The notes beneath the pieces were generated by a model. It did not search any database. It saw only the letters and a list, made by a program, of their open reading frames with translations, and was not told the origin of the DNA. A stretch of DNA of 64,000 nucleotides. Origin: Thiosocius sp963736445. GTDB lineage: Bacteria > Pseudomonadota > Gammaproteobacteria > Chromatiales > Chromatiaceae. How positions within the stretch are numbered: position 1 is the stretch's first letter; every line of letters begins with the position of its first letter. Shown one piece after another: positions 26,579-35,985 of this stretch. Both the position numbers and the translations under genes were made by a program. The DNA lies in NCBI GenBank assembly GCA_963736445.1, contig CAVTOY010000009.1:124001-188000 (forward strand), written 5' to 3'.

Positions 26579-26923
26579 ATGACGAAGATTGTATGGCTAG
26601 CCGCCCTGATTACGCTCGGCCTGGTGCTCAGCGGATGCGCCCAGCAGGAGACCAAATCGAGTGCCGCCGCGGCTCCCAGCGATCCGGCGGCCGCCTTCGA
26701 GATGGCGATGGCCGATGCCAACGCAGCACAAAAGAAAGCGGCCTCCGTCGGCGGAGAATGGCGCGATACTGGAAAATTGATAAAAAAGGCAGAAGAGGCC
26801 GCTAAAGCGGGCGATTACGCCGAGGCAAAGGCACTGGCCGACAAGGCTACCTTCCAGTACAAGGCCGGCTACGAACAAGCCCAGAGCCAGAAGAACGTCG
26901 GAAACCCGCGCTATCTGTACTGA
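26579..26923 (+). CDS. SoxXA-binding-protein-like lipoprotein
   Basis: This is a 114-residue lipoprotein with a type II signal peptide (TLGLVLSGCAQQ; lipidated cysteine about C21). The mature part is a helical hairpin, with AQKKAASVGGEWRDTGKLIKK, then AAKAGDYAEAKALADKA, then YEQAQSQKNVGNPRYLY. That pattern matches SoxK/SAXB proteins, which bind the SoxXA cytochrome in thiosulfate oxidation. Those are usually secreted without a lipid anchor and encoded beside soxX and soxA, yet no sox gene is near. AAAGGAG precedes the start. The family call is from memory of the pattern. Confidence 0.65.
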   Translation: MTKIVWLAALITLGLVLSGCAQQETKSSAAAAPSDPAAAFEMAMADANAAQKKAASVGGEWRDTGKLIKKAEEAAKAGDYAEAKALADKATFQYKAGYEQAQSQKNVGNPRYLY

Positions 26924-26945
26924 CCGAGTGATGCGATCGTTGTCC

Positions 26946-26974
26946 GCGAAGGCCGGGCACCGCCCGGCCTTCGC
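26946..26974. terminator. Strong hairpin after the lipoprotein gene
   Basis: A 13-base perfect stem (26946-26958 with 26962-26974) encloses the 3-base loop acc. It has no T-run, but its position 23 bases after a stop codon and just before xseA suggests a terminator or transcript-end hairpin. Confidence 0.6.
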
Positions 26975-26988
26975 TGCGCAGCGGTAGC

Positions 26989-28386
26989 ATGTCGGCATCT
27001 GCGGCGAACAACCGCGATGTCTATTCAATAAGTCGGCTGAATGCCGAGGCACGCGCGGTCTTAGAGGGCAGCTTCCCGCTGCTCTGGGTCGAGGGTGAGA
27101 TATCCAATCTGGCCGCCCCTCGTTCAGGGCATCTCTATTTCAGCCTCAAAGACGCCCACGCCCAGGTGCGATGTGCCCTGTTCCGTGCCAAGCGGCAGCT
27201 ACTGCGCTTTGCGCCCGACAACGGCGATCAAGTGCTCGCGCGCGCGCGCATTAGCTTTTACGAGCCACGGGGCGATTTCCAGCTGATCATCGAGCACCTC
27301 GAACCCGCCGGTGCCGGATCCGCACAGCGCGCCTTCGAGGCCTTGAAGAACAAACTGCAAGCGGAAGGTCTATTCGATGCGGCACGCAAACGCCCATTGC
27401 CTGCCTTCCCGCGTCGCCTGGGTGTCATCACCTCACCGTCCGGCGCGGCCGTCCGCGACGTGTTGCAGGTGCTGCGCAGGCGGGCCCCACACCTCGCGGT
27501 GACCATTTACCCTTCCCAGGTCCAGGGCGCCGAAGCGGCAGCGGAACTCCGCGAGGCCCTGGCGATTGCGCTGCAGCGTGCCGATTGCGACGTCCTGTTG
27601 CTGACCCGCGGTGGCGGCTCGATCGAGGATCTCGCTGCATTCAACGATGAATCGCTTGCGCGCAGCATCAGCTCCGCGCAGATCCCCATCGTCAGCGCAG
27701 TCGGCCATGAGATCGATTTCACCATTGCCGATTTCGTCGCCGATCGCCGGGCCCCGACCCCATCGGCGGCGGCGGAATTGATCAGCCCGGATGGCGAGGC
27801 ACTGAACCGGACGATCGCGGCATATCTGCAGCGACTGCTCGGCGCACTGCGACGGCGTACTGTGCAGGATCGACGACAGCTCGAGCGATTGCAGGGCCGT
27901 CTGCACCGCGCTGCGCCCGCCGGCCGGCTGCGCCAGCATCAACAGCGCCTGGACAGCCTGGACCTGCGTTTACTGCGCAGCATGAGAGAGCGGCTGCGCA
28001 GCCAGGGCCAGGACGTCGCCGTCGTGTCACGCCGACTGCTTGGCCAAAGCCCGTTATCTCGCCTCCAACTGCTCGCACAACGCCTGGCGCCACTGCCGGA
28101 GCGCCTCGATCAGGCATGGCATCATACGGCACGCCGTTCCGCCGAGCAGCTCAGTGCTGCGGCTCGCCAGCTGCACGCGGTAAGCCCGCTGGCGACCATG
28201 CAGCGTGGCTATGCGATCCTGCGTCGGCCCGAGCGGCATTCGGTCGTGACGCAGACAACGCAGGTGGCTGTCGGCGAACAGCTGGAGGCACTGCTGGTCG
28301 ACGGCCGACTGGCATTGCGGGTGGATCGCATTGCGCCAGACAGCCCGACCGCCGAAAACACGGCCTCTGAAACGCCCGATCCCTAG
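26989..28386 (+). CDS. xseA: Exodeoxyribonuclease VII large subunit
   Basis: XseA is the catalytic subunit of a single-strand DNA exonuclease used in mismatch repair and DNA clean-up. This 465-residue protein has an N-terminal OB-fold (WVEGEISNLAAPRSGHLYFSLKD). The catalytic domain follows, with GVITSPSGAAVRDVL, LLTRGGGSIEDLAAFNDE and SAVGHEIDFTIADFVADRRAPTPSAAAE. A long coiled-coil helical region leads to a short C-terminal segment (GYAILR). The small subunit gene xseB is not in this window. The gene diverges from guaB, a common arrangement in Gammaproteobacteria. Confidence 0.96.
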   Translation: MSASAANNRDVYSISRLNAEARAVLEGSFPLLWVEGEISNLAAPRSGHLYFSLKDAHAQVRCALFRAKRQLLRFAPDNGDQVLARARISFYEPRGDFQLIIEHLEPAGAGSAQRAFEALKNKLQAEGLFDAARKRPLPAFPRRLGVITSPSGAAVRDVLQVLRRRAPHLAVTIYPSQVQGAEAAAELREALAIALQRADCDVLLLTRGGGSIEDLAAFNDESLARSISSAQIPIVSAVGHEIDFTIADFVADRRAPTPSAAAELISPDGEALNRTIAAYLQRLLGALRRRTVQDRRQLERLQGRLHRAAPAGRLRQHQQRLDSLDLRLLRSMRERLRSQGQDVAVVSRRLLGQSPLSRLQLLAQRLAPLPERLDQAWHHTARRSAEQLSAAARQLHAVSPLATMQRGYAILRRPERHSVVTQTTQVAVGEQLEALLVDGRLALRVDRIAPDSPTAENTASETPDP

Positions 28387-28399
28387 CCCAACCGACCGA

Positions 28400-29809
28400 C
28401 TATGTCCGTTTACGCACGTGGTTCATCATGCGACTGCGTTTTTTGCGCTGTCGCTCGGTGAGTATGTTGCGACGGCCAGCATAAGGATTTTCGCCGGTCT
28501 TGAACTCAATCCGCAGCGGCGTACCGCGCAGGCTCAGGGCGCTCCGAAAACGATTAACGAGATAACGCTGATAACCCGCTGGAACATCTGCGGTCTGATT
28601 GCCGTGCACGACGATGATCGGTGGATTCCTACCGCCCTGATGGGCATAGCGCAGCTTGATTCGGCGACCTCTAACGAGCGGCGGCTGATGTTCGGCGACG
28701 GCATCCTCTAGGATTCGTGTCAATTGGGGCGTCTTCAGGTCACGCGTGGCTGCCGCGAAGGCCGCATCGACCGCACTCAGCAGATGGCCGACACCGCTGC
28801 CGTGTAATGCCGAGACGAATCGCCACTCTGCAAAATCGAGGAACGGCAGGCGGCGCTGCATCTCGCTCTTGATGCGCTCCCGCGCATCTTTCGTCATTCC
28901 ATCCCACTTATTGATCACCGCAATCAGCGCGCGGCCGCTATCGACGACATGGCCGGCGAGACCGGCGTCCTGGTCGGATATACCCTGTTGCGCATCCAGC
29001 ACCAGCAGCACCACGTTGGCCTGTTCCATGGCCTGCAGGGTCTTTATCACACTGAACTTTTCGATGGTCTCACTGATCCGCGCGCGACGCCGTACACCAG
29101 CGGTGTCAATCAGGGTGTAGCGCCTTCCCGCGCTCTCGAATGGGATGAAGATGCTGTCACGTGTCGTCCCGGGCTGGTCAAAAGTGATCACGCGATCCTC
29201 GCCCAGCAACCGATTCACCAGGGTCGACTTGCCGACGTTCGGCCGCCCCACGACGGCGATCTGGATGCCGACCTCAGCGGTCACATCATCCGCTGCCGCA
29301 GGCTCTCTCTCGGGCAGCGCCGCCAGCACCTGTTCGATCAAAGTACGTACACCGCGGCCGTGCGCCGCGGCGATGGGCACCGGTTTACCCAGCCCCAGGG
29401 CAAAAAAATCGCCGCTGAGGCTATCGTAATCGAGACTCTCCGTCTTGTTGACCACCACGGTGATCGGCTTACCGGTGCGCCGCAGCAGGCTGCCGATTTC
29501 TTCGTCAGCGGCCGTCAGGCCGTCGCGTGCATCCAAAATCAGGAACAAGTGATCCGCCTCGTCGATCGCGCACTGGACCTGGCGCTGCATCAAGGCTGCG
29601 ACCCCAAGCTGATCACCGCTGATTCCACCGGTATCGACCACCACATACGGCTGCGAGCCAAGCCTGCCGACGCCGTACTGGCGGTCGCGGGTCAGTCCCG
29701 GGCGATCAGCAACCAGCGCGTCGCGCGTTCGAGTCAACCGATTGAACAGCGTAGACTTTCCGACGTTGGGACGGCCGACCAGTGCAATGACCGGTAGCAT
29801 TGCCGACAC
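28400..29809 (-). CDS. der: Ribosome-associated double GTPase Der (EngA)
   Basis: Der is an essential GTPase in 50S ribosome assembly. The 469-residue protein has two G domains in tandem, each with a P-loop (GRPNVGKSTLFN near residue 12 and GRPNVGKSTLVN near 190). Each also has DTGG or DTAG switch II and NK-D specificity motifs (VVNKTE, AVINKWD). A C-terminal KH-like domain ends in a basic tail (RQRKKRSRMMNHVRKRT). It follows bamB with a two-base gap. Confidence 0.97.
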   Translation of the reverse strand: MSAMLPVIALVGRPNVGKSTLFNRLTRTRDALVADRPGLTRDRQYGVGRLGSQPYVVVDTGGISGDQLGVAALMQRQVQCAIDEADHLFLILDARDGLTAADEEIGSLLRRTGKPITVVVNKTESLDYDSLSGDFFALGLGKPVPIAAAHGRGVRTLIEQVLAALPEREPAAADDVTAEVGIQIAVVGRPNVGKSTLVNRLLGEDRVITFDQPGTTRDSIFIPFESAGRRYTLIDTAGVRRRARISETIEKFSVIKTLQAMEQANVVLLVLDAQQGISDQDAGLAGHVVDSGRALIAVINKWDGMTKDARERIKSEMQRRLPFLDFAEWRFVSALHGSGVGHLLSAVDAAFAAATRDLKTPQLTRILEDAVAEHQPPLVRGRRIKLRYAHQGGRNPPIIVVHGNQTADVPAGYQRYLVNRFRSALSLRGTPLRIEFKTGENPYAGRRNILTERQRKKRSRMMNHVRKRT

Positions 29810-29811
29810 GG

Positions 29812-30975
29812 TCAGGGCGCGGGCAGTCGCACAGCGGCAAGTTCGCCGCCGTCACCCTGCACATACAAGATACCATTCACTACCTGCATCCCGGTCGTTA
29901 TCGGGTCACTACCGACACGAGTGCGCGCAACCATGCTGCCATCTGACTTGTCCAGCCAATGCAGATAGCCTTCGAAATCGCCGACGATCACCAAGTCTCC
30001 GAGCAACGCAACGCTGGACAAGCTGCGGTGCTTCAGGGCGTCCTGGCTCCAACGGGCCGAACCACTGCGGATGTCGATACCCCAGACGACGTCCTCGGTA
30101 TCGCTTACATACAGCCCATCGAGATCCGCAGCCATACCGCTGTAGCTTGAGAGCTTGCGCTGCCATACCGGGCGGCCACTGCGTTGATCAATAGCGGCCA
30201 CCTCGCCCTGGTACGTTGCCACGAAAACACCACCACCAATCACGATTGGATCACTATCGACATCGGCCAGACGCTCAAGCTCGGACCGCCCACTGGGGAC
30301 GGTTATGCTGAGATCCCATAACAATTCGCCGTTGTCTATGCGCAGTGCAATCAGCTTTCCCCCGGCCATGCCGACATACACGGCCCCCCCGGAGATCACT
30401 GGTGAGCCGCTGCCGCGCAGCGTCAGCGTCGGCACCTCTCGCTCGTAGCGCCAGCGCTCAGTACCAACGGCAGCCTCGAGTCCAAACAGCTTGCCATCGA
30501 CCGTGTGCACTACCACGACGCCACCGGCCGCCGCCGGCACCGAAAGCACTTCGCTCGAGACCTGGCTGCGCCAACGCTCTCCGCCGCTCTCGACATCCAG
30601 CGCAATGACCTCGGCATCGCTGGTGCCGAGTAGGACTAATCCTTCACCGACACCCGGGCCGCCAGCGACTGGGGCATCGAGTTCGACCCGCCAGCGACGG
30701 CTGCCGTCGGCGATTGCAATGGCCTCAACCCTTCCCTCGGCATCGGCAGTGTAGACCGTGTCACCCACCACATGGGGCACCAGGCCAAGCCTCTGGTTAT
30801 CGGTGCCTGAACCGATGTCGCGCGACCAGAGCGTCTGCGGCTGGATCTGGTTTTGCAGGTCGACCAGCGGTGAAGGTTCCACCACCTCGGTCGAGCTTAA
30901 CCACTCGGTGGGATCCGCGAAGGTCCCACAACCGGCCAGGGCCGCGGCGGACAGCAGAAAGAAAAACCGGCGCAT
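29812..30975 (-). CDS. bamB: Outer membrane assembly lipoprotein BamB
   Basis: BamB is a lipoprotein of the BAM complex that inserts outer-membrane proteins. I chose the ATG at 30975, giving 387 residues with MRRFFFLLSAAALAGCGTF, a clear lipobox. The rest consists of PQQ-like beta-propeller blades, recognisable as repeated DG-x-RW-x-V and VxVG/VYTADAEG strands (VGDTVYTADAEGRVEAI, VVVHTVDGKLFGLEA, WGIDIRSGSARWSQ). It lies between yfgM and der, as in many Gammaproteobacteria. Confidence 0.94.
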   Translation of the reverse strand: MRRFFFLLSAAALAGCGTFADPTEWLSSTEVVEPSPLVDLQNQIQPQTLWSRDIGSGTDNQRLGLVPHVVGDTVYTADAEGRVEAIAIADGSRRWRVELDAPVAGGPGVGEGLVLLGTSDAEVIALDVESGGERWRSQVSSEVLSVPAAAGGVVVVHTVDGKLFGLEAAVGTERWRYEREVPTLTLRGSGSPVISGGAVYVGMAGGKLIALRIDNGELLWDLSITVPSGRSELERLADVDSDPIVIGGGVFVATYQGEVAAIDQRSGRPVWQRKLSSYSGMAADLDGLYVSDTEDVVWGIDIRSGSARWSQDALKHRSLSSVALLGDLVIVGDFEGYLHWLDKSDGSMVARTRVGSDPITTGMQVVNGILYVQGDGGELAAVRLPAP

Positions 30976-30985
30976 CGTCGAATCC

Positions 30986-31621
30986 TCAGGAAGCGGAGGG
31001 CTGGCCGCCGACATCAACCAGTTTCATGCGCAGTAGTTGCTCGTCTCCAACCCCATTTGCCAGGGCTTCTCGATAGGCCTGGCGCGCAGCCTCCTGATCG
31101 CCTTGCTGACGGGCAAGGTCTCCGCGCAGGATGGCGAACTCACCGGCGAAGGCCGGAAGCGCTGGCTCGGCCAGCAAGGCCTGCAGCGCAGACACTTCGT
31201 TGATGTCGAGCAGCAGCTGCGCCAGGCGCAGGCGTGCCACTTCGCGGATCGCCGGATCCAACGCGGATTCAGTCACCCATTGCAAGTGCTCCCTGGCGGC
31301 GGCCTTCTCACCGCCCAGGTAGGACAGGCGGGCCAGTTCCAGCGCAGCAAAACTGGCGTAGGCAGTGCCACCGTACTCGCCGATGAGCCGTTTACCATCC
31401 TCGATTGCCTTGCCCTGCTGGTCGCTTCGTGCGGCTTGGCGCATAGCGTCGAAATAGGCCGACGCAGCCTCCCCCTGGTTGCGCTGATACCCCTGCCATC
31501 CCTGCCAACCGCCGATGATGGCAAAACCGAGCACGATACCGCCGATCACGGACTTGCCATTTTCTTTCCACCAGCTCTTGATCGCCTCGACTTGCTCTTC
31601 TTCGGTCTGGTAGGTACTCAT
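30986..31621 (-). CDS. yfgM: YfgM-like ancillary SecYEG translocon subunit
   Basis: This is a 211-residue bitopic inner-membrane protein. A short cytoplasmic N-terminus (TEEEQVEAIKSWWKENGKS) precedes one membrane helix (VIGGIVLGFAIIGGWQGW, about 25-42). The periplasmic part is made of TPR-like helices. YfgM associates with SecYEG and periplasmic chaperones in E. coli. It is between hisS and bamB, its usual place. Confidence 0.92.
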   Translation of the reverse strand: MSTYQTEEEQVEAIKSWWKENGKSVIGGIVLGFAIIGGWQGWQGYQRNQGEAASAYFDAMRQAARSDQQGKAIEDGKRLIGEYGGTAYASFAALELARLSYLGGEKAAAREHLQWVTESALDPAIREVARLRLAQLLLDINEVSALQALLAEPALPAFAGEFAILRGDLARQQGDQEAARQAYREALANGVGDEQLLRMKLVDVGGQPSAS

Positions 31622-31654
31622 CGCTTTGCTCTCCGCAGTAATCTCATGTCACCA

Positions 31655-32929
31655 TCAACCGGCCAACCGCGATTGCAGCAGCTCGCCGAGCTGATCGCGC
31701 CCAACCTCCAGCTGTGCCTCGTCGGAACGCAGGGCCTTCAGCGCCACTGTGCCGTTTGCCAACTCGTTGTCACCCATCACCAGCGCATAACGGGCGCCGC
31801 TCCGGTCCGCACGCTTGAACTGAGCCTTGGTTCCGCCGCCGCCGCAGTTGCTCATTATCCGCAGGTCGGGACGGGCCGTGCGCAACTGCTCCGCCAGTAT
31901 CAGACCCTCCTGGGCCGCCGCATCCCCGAGCAGGACTAGGTAGACGTCGACCGCGGCGGCGCCGGCCTCTGGATTGCTCTCCTGGAGCAGTGCCACCAAA
32001 CGCTCGAGCCCCATCGCAAATCCCACCGCGGGTATGGGACGTCCGCCAAGTTGTTCAACCAAACCATCATAGCGACCCCCAGCGCAGACCGTCCCCTGTG
32101 CGCCGAGACGATCGCTAACCCATTCGAATACGGTCAGCGAATAGTAATCCAGGCCACGCACTAGGCGAGGATTCATGACATACACCACACCGGCCTTGTC
32201 CAGGATGGCGCGAACGCGATCGAGGTGGCCCTTCGACCCGTCGCCGAGGCGGCTCATAAGGCTTGGCGCGGCCTGCAGCAAATCGCGCATCTGCGGATTC
32301 TTGCTGTCTAGTATGCGCAGCGGATTGCTGCTTAGGCGGCGCCTGCTATCTTCGTCCAACTGATCGTGATGCGCCTCGAGATAGGCCACAAGTTCGTCGC
32401 GATAGGCGGCCCGCTCTTGCGGCGTCCCCAGGCTGTTGAGCTGCAACTCCAAGCCCGGCAGGCCCAGTGCCTGCCAGATGCGGGCCGTCATCAGGATCAA
32501 CTCGGCGTCGATGTCAGGGCCCGCCATGCCGAAGGTCTCGACACCGATCTGATGGAACTGCCGATAGCGTCCCTTCTGCGGACGCTCATGCCGAAACATC
32601 GGCCCCTGATACCAAAGGCGCTGCACTTGATTGTGCAGCAGACCATGTTCCATAGCCGCACGTACGCAACCGGCGGTGCCTTCGGGACGCAGTGTCAGAC
32701 TGTCGCCATTACGATCGTCGAAGGTGTACATCTCTTTTTCGACGATGTCGGTAACTTCGCCGATCGAGCGCTTAAACAGCTCGGTCATTTCGAGGACCGG
32801 CATCCGAATCTCACGATAGCCATAGGTCGCCAGCACGGCCGCCACGTGGCGCTCGAGAAACTGCCACAGCGGACTGCGCTCGGGCAGCACATCGTGCATA
32901 CCGCGGATTGCCTGGATGCCTTTTGCCAT
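31655..32929 (-). CDS. hisS: Histidyl-tRNA synthetase
   Basis: HisS charges tRNA-His with histidine. The 424-residue class II synthetase starts at MAKGIQAIRGMHDVLP. It shows motif 2 (PMFRHERPQKGRYRQFHQIGVE), the histidine-binding signatures RGLDYY and AGGRYDGLVEQLGG, motif 3 (AVGFAMGLERL) and a C-terminal anticodon-binding domain (VYLVLLGDAA...RADRSGARYALVMGDNEL). An upstream ATG would add 11 unlikely residues. ispG, normally between rodZ and hisS, is missing here; only 68 bases separate the two genes. Confidence 0.96.
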   Translation of the reverse strand: MAKGIQAIRGMHDVLPERSPLWQFLERHVAAVLATYGYREIRMPVLEMTELFKRSIGEVTDIVEKEMYTFDDRNGDSLTLRPEGTAGCVRAAMEHGLLHNQVQRLWYQGPMFRHERPQKGRYRQFHQIGVETFGMAGPDIDAELILMTARIWQALGLPGLELQLNSLGTPQERAAYRDELVAYLEAHHDQLDEDSRRRLSSNPLRILDSKNPQMRDLLQAAPSLMSRLGDGSKGHLDRVRAILDKAGVVYVMNPRLVRGLDYYSLTVFEWVSDRLGAQGTVCAGGRYDGLVEQLGGRPIPAVGFAMGLERLVALLQESNPEAGAAAVDVYLVLLGDAAAQEGLILAEQLRTARPDLRIMSNCGGGGTKAQFKRADRSGARYALVMGDNELANGTVALKALRSDEAQLEVGRDQLGELLQSRLAG

Positions 32930-32997
32930 TAGAACGTCTTCGCGAGAATCAGAACCCCGCACTGCGGGGCGAGCGCGTCAGGCGTTGCCGCCCGACA

Positions 32998-34092
32998 TCA
33001 AGGATCAAGGGTGAAGCGCGCCACGTTACCCTTGGCGTAGGGCATCAGATCGAAGGGCTCGCCGTCTATCGTGATAGTTACTGCGCGCGAGTTTCCAATC
33101 ACCATTTTGTAGGGTGGTTGCCCGCCAAGCACTTTGGTCGCCCCACTCGGCATCTCGCCGAAGAGTTTGAACTCGCGCGTACTATCACGCACGTCGACCC
33201 AGCAGGGTGCGCTGAAGGTCATCAAAATCCGCTGGCTGCCATCCATGGCCGCAGCGCCCGCGGGTATTTCAATTGCCGGAGTTGCGACAGCCGCCGGCGC
33301 GGTGGATTCCACTGTCGAAGTGACGAGGGAGTCGAGCGGCCGGGCCCATGTATCGTTCAGCGGTTCGATATCAGCCGCCCCGGCGACGTCAGTCGATTCC
33401 GGCGAAGACGCCGGATCCAAACCCAACGCTGACGACGCCACAGGCATGCCGGCGACTGCACTGGCAGCAGACCGCGGCGGTTCGGCGCCATTCTCGCCTT
33501 CGAAAGAGGCCGCCGGCGACGGCAGACGCAGGCTGCCATCAGCAAGCCCGAGGTCTCGATCCAGCAGAAGAGGTTCGGCCGCCGATCCATCCAGCACCGG
33601 CTCGGCGGTCACTTCCTCTTCGACCACGGTCTCACTGGCGATCTGCGCAGGTACGAGTTCATCCAGATAGCCTCGCCACCACATCAAAAACAGCACGACC
33701 ACGCCCAGCAGCAGCAGCCAGGTCATCGCCCCGGCCAGGCCGCGGCTCGGGCCGCCATCGGCCGGCAGCCGCGGCGACGCCTTCAGCATCGAGTGGCGCG
33801 CGCCTTCATCCGGCCATTTCTCATCGAACTGGCGCAGAACCGACTCCACCGGCATGCCGACAATGCGCGCATAGTTTCTCAGGTAGCCGCGCACGAACAC
33901 GCGTACGCCGACGCCGTCATAGTCATCTGCCTCGAGTGCCTGCACTACCGCAGTCGTGAGATGCAGCTCGCTGGCGATCTTGGCCAGGTCGTAGTTCATC
34001 GACAGCCGCGCGGCCCGAAGTCGCTCACCGGGGCCCGGGGCGAACAATTCCGCCACGTTGTTTTTCGACGGATCTGTCATTATCGCACTCAT
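32998..34092 (-). CDS. rodZ: Cytoskeleton protein RodZ
   Basis: RodZ links MreB filaments to the cell-wall elongation machinery. The 364-residue protein has a cytoplasmic helix-turn-helix domain (GERLRAARLSMNYDLAKIAS...VRGYLRNYARIVG). A single membrane helix follows near residue 125-142 (MTWLLLLGVVVLFLMWW), then a long proline/alanine/serine-rich periplasmic linker. The C-terminal DUF4115 beta domain contains FSAPCWVDVRDSTREFKLFGEM and GNSRAVTITIDGEPFD. It sits three bases upstream of the pilF stop-to-start junction in the same operon. Confidence 0.93.
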   Translation of the reverse strand: MSAIMTDPSKNNVAELFAPGPGERLRAARLSMNYDLAKIASELHLTTAVVQALEADDYDGVGVRVFVRGYLRNYARIVGMPVESVLRQFDEKWPDEGARHSMLKASPRLPADGGPSRGLAGAMTWLLLLGVVVLFLMWWRGYLDELVPAQIASETVVEEEVTAEPVLDGSAAEPLLLDRDLGLADGSLRLPSPAASFEGENGAEPPRSAASAVAGMPVASSALGLDPASSPESTDVAGAADIEPLNDTWARPLDSLVTSTVESTAPAAVATPAIEIPAGAAAMDGSQRILMTFSAPCWVDVRDSTREFKLFGEMPSGATKVLGGQPPYKMVIGNSRAVTITIDGEPFDLMPYAKGNVARFTLDP

Positions 34093-34095
34093 GGC

Positions 34096-34890
34096 TTACT
34101 CTACTGTTTTCAGGTACATGGCTTCTTCGGAATCCGGGAAATTGGCCCGCAGCTTGAGGCTGTAGGTGGCCATCTGATCCTGGTCGCCGAGTTGGTTTTC
34201 GGTTCGCACGCCTAGCCATAGGCTTTCGGCATTGTGCGGCGCAACTTCAGCATAACGCTGCAAATAGGCGCGGGCCGAGAGATAGTTGCCTTCGCTGTAA
34301 CTGATTTTCGCCATGCCGAGCAGACTCGGGGCGAAACGCGGATTGGTCCGCAGCGCAGCGCGAAAGTCAATCTCGGCAGCCGTCATGTCCCCGGCCATCT
34401 CGTTGCACCAGCCCGCATTGTGCGAGGCAATCCAGGGCGTGGCATAAAGAGGGTTGCCCAACGCACGACGGAAATATTCATCGGCCTCTTTGAATCGTTT
34501 CAGTTCGCATAGAAAAGAGCCGTAGGCGTTCAATGCAAGCGGATTTTGGCGATCGAGCGCCACCGATTCGCGGAAGGCCTCCTCGGCCGGACCCAGCTCG
34601 CCGAGACGCTGCCGCACCAAGGCCAGCATGTAGTGGGCATTGCTCGAATCGGAATCCGCGAGCACTGCCTTGTTAGCGTTAAGCAGTGCATTGGTCAACT
34701 GGCCTTCGCGCAGGTAGGCGCCCGACAGATCGATGTAAATATCCGCCGGGCTCTGCTGAGACTTGGGCGAACCCAGCTGACCCGTCGCATCGCTACTCAG
34801 GCCACCATCGCGCAGCGCCGGGTTCTGACAGGCTGAGGACAGCATGACCATCACAACAATGACGATCCAGCGCAGCCCAGATCCGATCAT
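34096..34890 (-). CDS. pilF: Type IV pilus assembly lipoprotein PilF/PilW
   Basis: This is a 264-residue lipoprotein with several TPR repeats. The signal peptide ends in MLSSACQNP (lipobox cysteine about C21). The TPR helices read DIYIDLSGAYLREGQLTNAL, SSNAHYMLALVRQRLGELGPAEEAF and so on. PilF/PilW is the pilotin that helps the PilQ secretin assemble, required for twitching motility. It overlaps rlmN by four bases, as in many gammaproteobacteria. No other pilus genes are in the window. Confidence 0.9.
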   Translation of the reverse strand: MIGSGLRWIVIVVMVMLSSACQNPALRDGGLSSDATGQLGSPKSQQSPADIYIDLSGAYLREGQLTNALLNANKAVLADSDSSNAHYMLALVRQRLGELGPAEEAFRESVALDRQNPLALNAYGSFLCELKRFKEADEYFRRALGNPLYATPWIASHNAGWCNEMAGDMTAAEIDFRAALRTNPRFAPSLLGMAKISYSEGNYLSARAYLQRYAEVAPHNAESLWLGVRTENQLGDQDQMATYSLKLRANFPDSEEAMYLKTVE

Positions 34891-35975
34891 CGGTAGGACT
34901 CCTGCACTACCGGGATCTGCTGCAGCCGCCGGCGGCTCCGATCGTGCACCTTGCCGACCAGTTGACCGCAGGCCGCATCGATGTCGTCACCGCGGGTCTT
35001 CCGCGTGGTGGCGATAATGCCGGCTCGTTTGAGGCGTTGCCGGAAGGTCTCGACGCGATCGGCCGGGGAGGTCTGGTAGTCGGTCCCTGGAAAGGGATTG
35101 AAAGGGATCAGGTTCACCTTGGAGGGCACACCCTGCAACAGGCGAATCAGTGCCTTGGCTTGCGCTGGGGAATCGTTCACGCCGTCAAGCATGACATACT
35201 CCCAAGTGACCTTGCGCCGCCGGTCGTGTTGGACGAATTCCTTGCAGGCTGGAATCAGCTGCTCAAGCGGATACTTGCGGTTAATCGGCACCAGCTGATC
35301 TCGCAGCGCATTGTCGGGCGCATGCAGTGAGACTGCCAGACTGACATCACTGACCTCGCGCAGGCGCCTGAGTGCCGGCACAATCCCTGACGTACTGATG
35401 GTTACCCGCGTCTTCGAGATCATATAGGCGAGATCTTCCTGCATCAGCTCCATCGCCGGCACGACGTTGTCGAAATTGGCCAAGGGCTCACCCATGCCCA
35501 TCATCACCACATTGGTTGGCGGGTGGCCCAGTAGGCGGCTCGCCAGCCACACCTGACCGATGATCTCGGCGGCCGCGAGGTTGCGATTGAATCCCTGTTG
35601 CGCGGTAGAGCAGAACGAACAATCGAGCGCACAGCCGACCTGTGACGAGACGCAGATGGTGCTGCGGTTGTCTTCGGGGATGTAGACGGTCTCGATGTGT
35701 TGGCCGTCTTCAAGTTCCAGCACCCACTTTGTGGTGCCATCGCTGGCCGGCTGGGTCAGCACGACCCGCGGCGGCGCGACCCGCGCCGTATTGCGCAGCA
35801 GATCCCGCAGCCGCTGCGGTACATCGGTCATGGCGTCGAAATCGGATACGCCGTGCTTGTGGATCCACTTCAGCACATTGCGACCGTGAAACGCCTTCGC
35901 GCCCAGGTCGACGAAAAAGGACTCCATCTCCTGTCTGGTGAGTCCCAGCAGATTGATCTTGGGTGCGTCGCTCAT
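34887..35975 (-). CDS. rlmN: Dual-specificity RNA methyltransferase RlmN
   Basis: RlmN methylates C2 of A2503 in 23S rRNA and A37 of some tRNAs by radical SAM chemistry. The 362-residue protein has the CxxxCxxC cluster (CALDCSFC, near residues 112-119). An N-terminal helical domain contains GRNVLKWIHKHG, and the conserved VVMMGMGEPLANFDNV follows the cluster. The catalytic C-terminal cysteine is in IDAACGQL, with ATTRKTRGDDIDAACGQ matching the family end. It lies directly after ndk. Confidence 0.96.
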   Translation of the reverse strand: MSDAPKINLLGLTRQEMESFFVDLGAKAFHGRNVLKWIHKHGVSDFDAMTDVPQRLRDLLRNTARVAPPRVVLTQPASDGTTKWVLELEDGQHIETVYIPEDNRSTICVSSQVGCALDCSFCSTAQQGFNRNLAAAEIIGQVWLASRLLGHPPTNVVMMGMGEPLANFDNVVPAMELMQEDLAYMISKTRVTISTSGIVPALRRLREVSDVSLAVSLHAPDNALRDQLVPINRKYPLEQLIPACKEFVQHDRRRKVTWEYVMLDGVNDSPAQAKALIRLLQGVPSKVNLIPFNPFPGTDYQTSPADRVETFRQRLKRAGIIATTRKTRGDDIDAACGQLVGKVHDRSRRRLQQIPVVQESYR

Positions 35976-35985
35976 GCGTCTCGGC

